A stretch of DNA of 6,459 nt from Acidimicrobiia bacterium (lineage in GTDB: Bacteria > Actinomycetota > Acidimicrobiia > Acidimicrobiales > Ilumatobacteraceae): positions 1-6,459 of the forward strand of contig JACCUL010000071.1 in NCBI GenBank assembly GCA_013811855.1, written 5' to 3'. A program made the translations under genes and the position numbers. The notes beneath the pieces are model-generated. The model had not been told where the DNA came from. It was given only the letters and a program-made list of their open reading frames with translations, and ran no database searches. Within the stretch, counting starts at the first letter, position 1; every line of letters starts with the position of its first letter. Below are positions 1-3,387 of the stretch, piece after piece.

Positions 1-315
1 GCCCGTGGCACGATCAGGCGGACTTCGCCGTCACGGTGCTGCGCACGCGCTGACCGGGCCGGAGCCCGCGGCGCGTGACGCTGCTCATTACCCGCCGTCG
101 AGCCAGACCCGAGTCCGTCCGTGTGCACTGCTGGAGCGGCACGCTCGGTCGGACGGCGCGGACCTCTCGGGCATGCGGTGTCACCATCTCGCACTCGACA
201 CAGATGAAGAGCTCGTAGCGCTTCCCTTCGGGGCTGTCCACGAGGTGGAGGCGCGGCGGCTGGTGGAGGCGCGAGCGTCGTTGCCGGTCCGGTCGGGTTT
301 CGATGAGCTGCTCCG
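1..315. other. Left-edge stretch without an identifiable gene
   Basis: This stretch lies downstream of the 118-aa gene that ends at 316. I recognise no protein family, RNA gene, repeat or insertion-sequence end in it. The only coding-like signal is a minus-strand frame open from about 318 down to the stop at 14. Its third codon positions are mostly G or C, as in the real genes of the window, and a possible GTG start at 241 is listed separately. The plus-strand frame that runs through this region into 559 lies antisense to the credible 118-aa gene, so I treat it as a shadow. Confidence 0.5.
14..241 (-). CDS. Possible small hypothetical protein, 75 aa
   Basis: I do not recognise this protein. 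The frame starts at GTG (241-239) and ends at TGA (16-14). In its favour, third codon positions are strongly GC-rich, and the N-terminal third reads like protein (a KRYELFICVECEM segment) with a CxxC pair at about residues 15 and 18 and another Cys near residue 39. Against it, no ribosome binding site is visible before the GTG, the C-terminal half is arginine/serine/threonine-rich and looks like low-information sequence, and the open frame continues upstream to about 318 with no better start. It could be a real small Cys-containing protein, a decayed or frameshifted fragment, or chance in GC-rich DNA. It follows the 118-aa gene on the same strand after 74 nt, so it could be co-transcribed. Confidence 0.25.
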   Translation of the reverse strand: MDSPEGKRYELFICVECEMVTPHAREVRAVRPSVPLQQCTRTDSGLARRRVMSSVTRRGLRPGQRVRSTVTAKSA

Positions 316-672
316 CTACCAGTCGAGCTGGTCGTCGGGAATGCCGAGTGTGCGGGCGTACGCCTCGGCCTCGGCCCGCGCGGCGTCGTCTTCGCGCCGG
401 TACCGCACAACGCGGCTGGGGAAGATGACGAACGTGTCACCGTCCGAGTCGAAGTTGGCATACCACGGGCCGTCGAGCACCTCCGCCAAGGCATCGGCCA
501 GGCGTTCCGCCTCGTGCTCGGGGAACTCGAAGTGGATCATCGTCCACACCGACGGCTGATCGGTCGTCGCATCCTCGATCAGGTGCCGCTCAACTCTGAT
601 CAGCGTGAAGGAGAAGCCTTCCAGACGGGCTCCCACTCGGACGCTCTCGGCGATGACGTAGCCGGCCGGCAT
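316..672 (-). CDS. Conserved actinobacterial protein of unknown function, 118 aa
   Basis: The start is ATG at 672-670 and the stop is TAG at 318-316. I prefer this start to one 39 codons upstream (789) because a near-perfect AAGGAG sits 6 nt before it and because the MxxGYVIAESVRVG opening matches how I remember this small actinobacterial family beginning. The protein is acidic and soluble, with no signal peptide or membrane segment. It appears to have an N-terminal beta-rich part (residues 4-28), a VWTMIHFEF strand (42-50), a helix with an ERLADALAEVLD core (56-67), a W-Y segment (70-71), a DTFVIFPSRVVRY strand (79-91), then an Ala/Glu-rich helix (94-109) and a short tail ending in LDW. No catalytic motif is visible and I assign no function. 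It lies 141 bp downstream of the AHSA1-VOC gene on the same strand, with its own strong ribosome binding site, so it may be a separate unit. Confidence 0.85.
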   Translation of the reverse strand: MPAGYVIAESVRVGARLEGFSFTLIRVERHLIEDATTDQPSVWTMIHFEFPEHEAERLADALAEVLDGPWYANFDSDGDTFVIFPSRVVRYRREDDAARAEAEAYARTLGIPDDQLDW

Positions 673-678
673 GCGTAT

Positions 679-684
679 CTCCTT
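679..684 (-). promoter_or_regulatory. Strong ribosome binding site (AAGGAG)
   Basis: On the minus strand AAGGAG is followed by 6 nt and then the ATG at 672. It is the best Shine-Dalgarno match seen in the window. It decides the start of the 118-aa gene in favour of 672 over the longer open frame from 789. Confidence 0.8.
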
Positions 685-784
685 CGTCGTGGAGCGCTTG
701 ATGGGGTCTTTGCCCCCCGGACCCTGCACGCAGACCAAGCCGCGGCCCAACGGCGGACCGCGACGTGACAAGGCGACGGCCTCC

Positions 785-805
785 CCCACTCACGCTCGCA
801 GTGGG
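785..805 (-). terminator. Weak hairpin after the AHSA1-VOC gene
   Basis: A perfect 6-bp inverted repeat (CCCACT at 785-790, AGTGGG at 800-805) with a 9-nt loop begins 8 nt beyond the stop codon of the AHSA1-VOC gene. Its position suits transcription termination or 3'-end protection. There is no T-run after it on the minus strand, so it is not a canonical intrinsic terminator, and GC-rich DNA yields such hairpins by chance. Confidence 0.25.
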
Positions 806-813
806 TCGACGGC

Positions 814-1641
814 TCAACGCATCAAGGGGCTGGCCTGGGCGAACGTCCAGCGGTTGCCTTCGAGGTCGGCGGCATCGTAGGCACGCGCTCCGTGCTGCCA
901 GATGTCGTGAACGATGCGCGCACCGCTGTCCTTGGCGTGGGTGTAGTGCGCGTCGAGGTCATCAACGAACACCCATGGCGTGTGGGTCAGCGGTGCATTT
1001 TCGGCGACGTCGCCTGTTCGTGCGAACACCATCAGCGAGCAGTGGCCGACGTGGAACTCGATCCAGGTGTGCTCGTCGTCGGTGTCAGCGTCGGGGATGT
1101 TGCCGGCGGGTTCCAATCCGAATACGTCTCGCAGCCACCGCGCTGCCGTGGCGGGCTTGGTGTAGTGGATGCCGATGGCCAGCCGCGCTAGCCGGAGCGG
1201 CTCGCGGGGAGCGTGGTCGCGCTTGGTGAACCAGTCGCCGAACCAGACGGGCGTCATGCGGACCCACGAGGTGCCGCCCCGATCGGCGCCGTCCTCGGGG
1301 ATTCTGGCCTGAACGCGGACGACGGTGCCGCCTTCGCTCTCGTCAAATTGGACGTCGATGTCGACGTCGTCGAGCGAGCTCCGCCAGGCCACGCGCGTGC
1401 CTGGTTCCCACGCCGTGATGCGTGCGAGCTCCAGCCCGTCCTCATTCGAGGGGTCGTAGACTTCGACGATGCGTCCGCCGACCCCGGGCTCGATTCGCGT
1501 CGCGTAGGCCCGCGAGGAGTCATAGAAGTTGATCGGCCCCTGGACCCACCAGCAGTCGACCTCCTCGGTGAAGACTCTGAACGCGGTCGCAGGGTCGGCG
1601 GCGACCTCGACCGACGATGTCACTGAGCGAGACTCGGTCAT
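814..1641 (-). CDS. AHSA1/SRPBCC-VOC (glyoxalase-like) fusion protein, 275 aa
   Basis: Residues about 5-141 form an AHSA1-type SRPBCC domain, a helix-grip fold with a hydrophobic ligand cavity. Seen motifs are the VEVAADPATAFRVFTEEVDCWW opening shape, EPGVGGRIVEVYD (51-63), ITAWEPGTRVAW (75-86), a GGTVVRV strand (104-110) and a C-terminal helix with WFGDWFTKRD (133-142). After a short linker, residues about 151-270 form a VOC/glyoxalase-like domain: RLAIGIHYTKPATAARWLRDVFGLEP, a WIEFHVGHCSLMVF strand pair (193-206), VFVDDLDAHYTHAKDSGA (224-241) and the terminal AYDAADLEGNRWTFAQ motif (254-269). His159, Glu195 and Glu261 sit where VOC proteins often place metal ligands, but metal binding and the reaction are inference. 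Both domains are cytosolic and no substrate can be named. The start ATG (1641-1639) overlaps the arsR stop as ATGA, with GGAGG 8 nt upstream, so translation is probably coupled. ArsR-AHSA1 pairs are common in actinobacteria, usually in stress or xenobiotic-response contexts. Confidence 0.9.
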   Translation of the reverse strand: MTESRSVTSSVEVAADPATAFRVFTEEVDCWWVQGPINFYDSSRAYATRIEPGVGGRIVEVYDPSNEDGLELARITAWEPGTRVAWRSSLDDVDIDVQFDESEGGTVVRVQARIPEDGADRGGTSWVRMTPVWFGDWFTKRDHAPREPLRLARLAIGIHYTKPATAARWLRDVFGLEPAGNIPDADTDDEHTWIEFHVGHCSLMVFARTGDVAENAPLTHTPWVFVDDLDAHYTHAKDSGARIVHDIWQHGARAYDAADLEGNRWTFAQASPLMR

Positions 1642-1982
1642 CCCTCGGTCCTCCGTTCAACGTGGCGCTTGAACGACACCAACTGCTCGTCCCAGCGCGC
1701 CTGAATCTGATCGAGCCAAGCGTGCACGGCCGTCATCGACTCCGGCCGCAATCGAAACACCCGCGCCCGAGCGTCGCTTCGAAGCCGCTCGTCGCCAATG
1801 ACACCAGCGTCAAGGAGCACTCGAAGGTGCCGGCTCATCGTCGGCGGAGATGTCCCGGCAGCGGCAGCCAACTCACCTGCGCGGCGTGGCCCGGACCCCA
1901 GCAACTCGATGACGGAGCGGCGCGTCGGGTCGGCAAGGGCGTCGAAGAGCTTGTCGACCGGGACATCCACGTTCTGCGCCAT
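1638..1982 (-). CDS. ArsR-family winged-helix transcriptional repressor, 114 aa
   Basis: This is a small cytosolic DNA-binding protein expected to act as a dimer and repress its own operon. The family signature FDALADPTRRSVIELLGSG is at residues 13-31. The helix-turn-helix is at about residues 36-62 (GELAAAAGTSPPTMSRHLRVLLDAG, with TMSRHLRVL as the recognition helix), followed by the wing (RARVFRLRPES, 72-82) and a C-terminal dimer helix (AWLDQIQARWDEQL). There are no Cys residues and no obvious metal-binding site, so it belongs with the ArsR proteins paired with AHSA1 genes rather than the metal sensors. I chose ATG at 1982-1980. A longer frame from 2009 would put the -10 element inside the gene and adds an unconserved WILLTILV stretch. 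No Shine-Dalgarno is seen, and the promoter places the transcript start at or next to this ATG, suggesting leaderless translation. The stop overlaps the next gene by 4 nt. Confidence 0.93.
   Translation of the reverse strand: MAQNVDVPVDKLFDALADPTRRSVIELLGSGPRRAGELAAAAGTSPPTMSRHLRVLLDAGVIGDERLRSDARARVFRLRPESMTAVHAWLDQIQARWDEQLVSFKRHVERRTEG
1650..1654 (-). promoter_or_regulatory. Ribosome binding site GGAGG inside the 3' end of arsR
   Basis: GGAGG lies 8 nt before the ATG at 1641, inside the last codons of the arsR-family gene. It supports this start for the fusion protein and shows that the second gene is not dependent solely on termination-reinitiation at the ATGA overlap. Confidence 0.65.
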
Positions 1983-1988
1983 TACCAA

Positions 1989-2014
1989 AATAGTTAGCAG
2001 AATCCACAACTATT
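1989..2014. promoter_or_regulatory. Putative ArsR operator: 7-bp inverted repeat
   Basis: AATAGTT (1989-1995) and AACTATT (2008-2014) form a perfect inverted repeat with a 12-bp spacer. The dyad covers the whole -10 element and reaches the first base of the -35, so a dimer bound there would block RNA polymerase. ArsR-family repressors commonly bind AT-rich dyads overlapping their own promoters. That this protein binds this dyad is inference. Confidence 0.55.
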
Positions 2015-2019
2015 GTCAA
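1990..2019 (-). promoter_or_regulatory. Sigma70-type promoter for the arsR operon, probably leaderless
   Basis: On the minus strand a perfect -35 hexamer TTGACA (2019-2014) is followed by 18 bp and the -10-like AACTAT (1995-1990). The -10 matches the consensus at the A2, A5 and T6 positions. Only 7 nt (1989-1983) separate the -10 from the ATG at 1982, so transcription should start at or within a base or so of the start codon. The region is strikingly AT-rich for this genome. The exact -10 register could be shifted by one base (TAACTA with a 17-bp spacer). Confidence 0.7.
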
Positions 2020-2021
2020 TA
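2011..2021. promoter_or_regulatory. Second short dyad over the -35 element
   Basis: TATTG (2011-2015) and CAATA (2017-2021) form a perfect 5-1-5 palindrome that contains the -35 hexamer and overlaps the right arm of the larger dyad. It may be part of an extended operator, or simply a by-product of the TTGACA hexamer in AT-rich sequence. Confidence 0.3.
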
Positions 2022-2039
2022 TCCCAATCCGGCGCCTGC

Positions 2040-2711
2040 CTAGCTGCACTCGCCGCCCTTGCACTTCGGCGGGTTGTCACCGTCGTAGAAGCGCACGTCG
2101 ACGGTGTCGACACCGAGGTTGCGGATCATCGGCTCGAGGAGGTCTTCGGCGTTCTGCTCGGCCATCGCCACCAGCCCGGTCTGCGCCGCCGCCGCGGCCA
2201 TCTTCGCCTCGGCGGCGAGGTAGAGGTCACGCTCGGCCGTCGGGTTGTCGGTGAAGATCCCACCGATCCGGTTGAACAGGCCGCGGTCGCGGTTCATCAC
2301 GTGGCTCTGCTCGTGGTCGATGACCGGTTCGGCGATCTCGGGCCGCGGCAGGTATACGACGGCCGAGTTGTTCTCGGGATCGAAGTGGACGGCCGTGCTC
2401 GAAAGCGTGCTGATGTCGATCACGGCGTCGACCGTGCCGACGGAGACGAACTGCACCCGCTCGCCGGCGACGGCCTGGGGCAGGAAGCGCACGTCGTCCT
2501 CCTCGTCGATGACGACCTCGAACTCGGCCTGGGCGGCGTGGAAGTCCGACAGCTCACGGAGCTCGGTGAGGATCGGCGGCGGGGAGTGGTCCTTCTCGGT
2601 GGTCTGGAACGGCAGGCTCCAACCGAGGTACGACGCGGCGACGTACAGACCGACGACGATGAAGCCGCCGACGATGACGGTGCGGATCAGACCGCCACCA
2701 GATGACCTCAC
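2040..2711 (-). CDS. Membrane-anchored DUF4230-family protein, 223 aa
   Basis: The start is GTG (2711-2709), with AAAGG about 11 nt upstream, and the stop is TAG (2042-2040). Residues 1-7 are short and carry an Arg, and residues 8-29 form one hydrophobic membrane segment (IRTVIVGGFIVVGLYVAASY), so the rest probably faces outward as a signal-anchored domain. The DUF4230-like core follows: LTELRELSDFHAAQAEFEVVID (48-69), DDVRFLPQAVAGERVQFVSVGTVDAVIDIS (72-101), a VVYLPRPEI strand (118-126), EQSHVMNRDRGLFNRI (134-149), an Ala-rich helix (about 163-194) and a VRFYD strand near the end. The family has no established function that I know of, so I give none. An odd point is the tail, which ends with two cysteines (C217 and C222 in CKGGEC). 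These could form a disulfide if exported or bind a ligand. The gene is divergent from yqgE and lies 57 nt upstream of arsR on the same strand, though arsR has its own promoter. Confidence 0.85.
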   Translation of the reverse strand: MRSSGGGLIRTVIVGGFIVVGLYVAASYLGWSLPFQTTEKDHSPPPILTELRELSDFHAAQAEFEVVIDEEDDVRFLPQAVAGERVQFVSVGTVDAVIDISTLSSTAVHFDPENNSAVVYLPRPEIAEPVIDHEQSHVMNRDRGLFNRIGGIFTDNPTAERDLYLAAEAKMAAAAAQTGLVAMAEQNAEDLLEPMIRNLGVDTVDVRFYDGDNPPKCKGGECS

Positions 2712-2745
2712 GTGCTGACCAGCCTTTCACAGTGCGCTGCCGTTG

Positions 2746-2759
2746 CGCCCGAACGGGCG
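2746..2759. repeat. Perfect inverted repeat in the divergent intergenic region
   Basis: CGCCCG (2746-2751), AA, then CGGGCG (2754-2759) form a 6-2-6 perfect dyad between the DUF4230-type gene and yqgE. As RNA it would fold with a four-base GAAC/GTTC loop. It lies about 34 nt upstream of the DUF4230 GTG and 38 nt upstream of the yqgE GTG. It could be an operator shared by both genes or a 5'-leader hairpin. It could also be chance in GC-rich DNA. Confidence 0.4.
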
Positions 2760-2785
2760 ATGGCGGGGAGGGGTGGTACAACCGG

Positions 2786-2791
2786 CACAAT
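2786..2791 (+). promoter_or_regulatory. Possible -10 element (CACAAT) for leaderless yqgE
   Basis: CACAAT matches the TATAAT consensus at four of six bases and ends 6 nt before the GTG at 2798, the spacing expected for a leaderless transcript. No good -35 is visible 16-19 bp upstream. The only purine-rich run (about 2766-2774) is too far from the GTG to act as its ribosome binding site. Confidence 0.35.
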
Positions 2792-2797
2792 GGCCGG

Positions 2798-3364
2798 GTG
2801 ATTCCGGGTTCGGTACCGACGAAGGGCCGCCTCCTCCTGGCCACACCACCACTCGACGATCCGAACTTCGATCGTACCGTGGTCTACGTCCTGGAGCACC
2901 ACGACGAGGGCGCGTTGGGCCTGGTCATCAACCGGCCCAGCGAGGAGGAGCTGACCGGCCCGCTCGACGCCTGGTCGGACCTGCAGCGCGAGCCGGCATG
3001 CGTGTTCGCCGGCGGCCCCGTCGAGACCGACGCCCTGATCGCCCTGGCTCGAACCACGGCGGAGGCCGACGAGTCAGGCCACCTGGCGCCGTTGACGCCG
3101 GAGATCGCGTCGGCCGACCTCTCCGCCGACCCGGCCCTCGTCGCCACGACAATCAGCCAGCTACGCGTGTTCCGCGGTTACTCCGGTTGGGGCCCGGGTC
3201 AGCTCGAAGGGGAGATCGAGACCGGTGCCTGGCTCGTGCTCGACCCCGTCCCGTCGGATGTCTTCACCGACCACCCCGACGAGCTGTGGCGCACCGTCCT
3301 GCGCCGCCAACCGGGCCGCCTCGCGTGGCTGGCCAGCGCCCCCGACGACCTCGCCGCGAACTGA
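2798..3364 (+). CDS. yqgE: YqgE/AlgH (UPF0301) family protein, 188 aa
   Basis: This is a soluble cytosolic protein of the YqgE/AlgH family, whose biochemical role is not settled. Family hallmarks are seen in order: KGRLLLATPPLDDPNFDRTVV (residues 9-29), EGALGLVINRPS (37-48), CVFAGGPVE (68-76), and the signature RVFRGYSGWGPGQLEGEI (123-140), followed by the AWLVLDPVPSDVF segment (144-156) and a C-terminal LWRTVLRR helix (163-170). I chose GTG at 2798. It gives the usual family length (about 185-190 aa) and places the protein start a few residues before the conserved KGRLL. The in-frame ATG at 2702 would add 32 unconserved residues and overlap the divergent gene. The gene is divergent from the DUF4230-type gene and converges on pheT with a 23-bp gap. 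Some annotations call this family a transcriptional regulator AlgH, but no DNA-binding motif is visible here. Confidence 0.92.
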   Translation: MIPGSVPTKGRLLLATPPLDDPNFDRTVVYVLEHHDEGALGLVINRPSEEELTGPLDAWSDLQREPACVFAGGPVETDALIALARTTAEADESGHLAPLTPEIASADLSADPALVATTISQLRVFRGYSGWGPGQLEGEIETGAWLVLDPVPSDVFTDHPDELWRTVLRRQPGRLAWLASAPDDLAAN

Positions 3365-3387
3365 GCGTTTCGGCGCCGCCCGGGTGG

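Noticed and set aside
5..559. 184-codon open frame on the plus strand
   Set aside because: It is antisense to the well-supported 118-aa gene over much of its length, with Ser/Arg/Ala-rich composition and no recognisable motif.
703..716. Hairpin GGGG-N6-CCCC in the leader of the 118-aa gene
   Set aside because: The stem has only four base pairs and such short runs are common in this base composition. There is no riboswitch-like structure around it.
766..771. TTGTCA as a -35 element for the 118-aa gene
   Set aside because: No matching -10 hexamer lies 16-19 bp downstream on the minus strand.
673..789. Upstream start at 789 for the 118-aa gene
   Set aside because: The added 39 residues do not look conserved, and the strong AAGGAG sits directly before the ATG at 672.
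2013..2705. 230-codon plus-strand frame opposite the DUF4230-type gene
   Set aside because: It is the exact antisense of a gene with a recognisable family, and its Val/Asp/Arg-rich content mirrors that gene's codons.
2702..2797. Upstream ATG start for yqgE
   Set aside because: It would add 32 unconserved residues, overlap the divergent gene's start and exceed the usual family length. GTG at 2798 fits the family better.
3365..3387. Bidirectional terminator between yqgE and pheT
   Set aside because: The 23-bp gap has only an imperfect CCGCCCGGGTGG dyad with no T-run on either strand, which is too weak to call.
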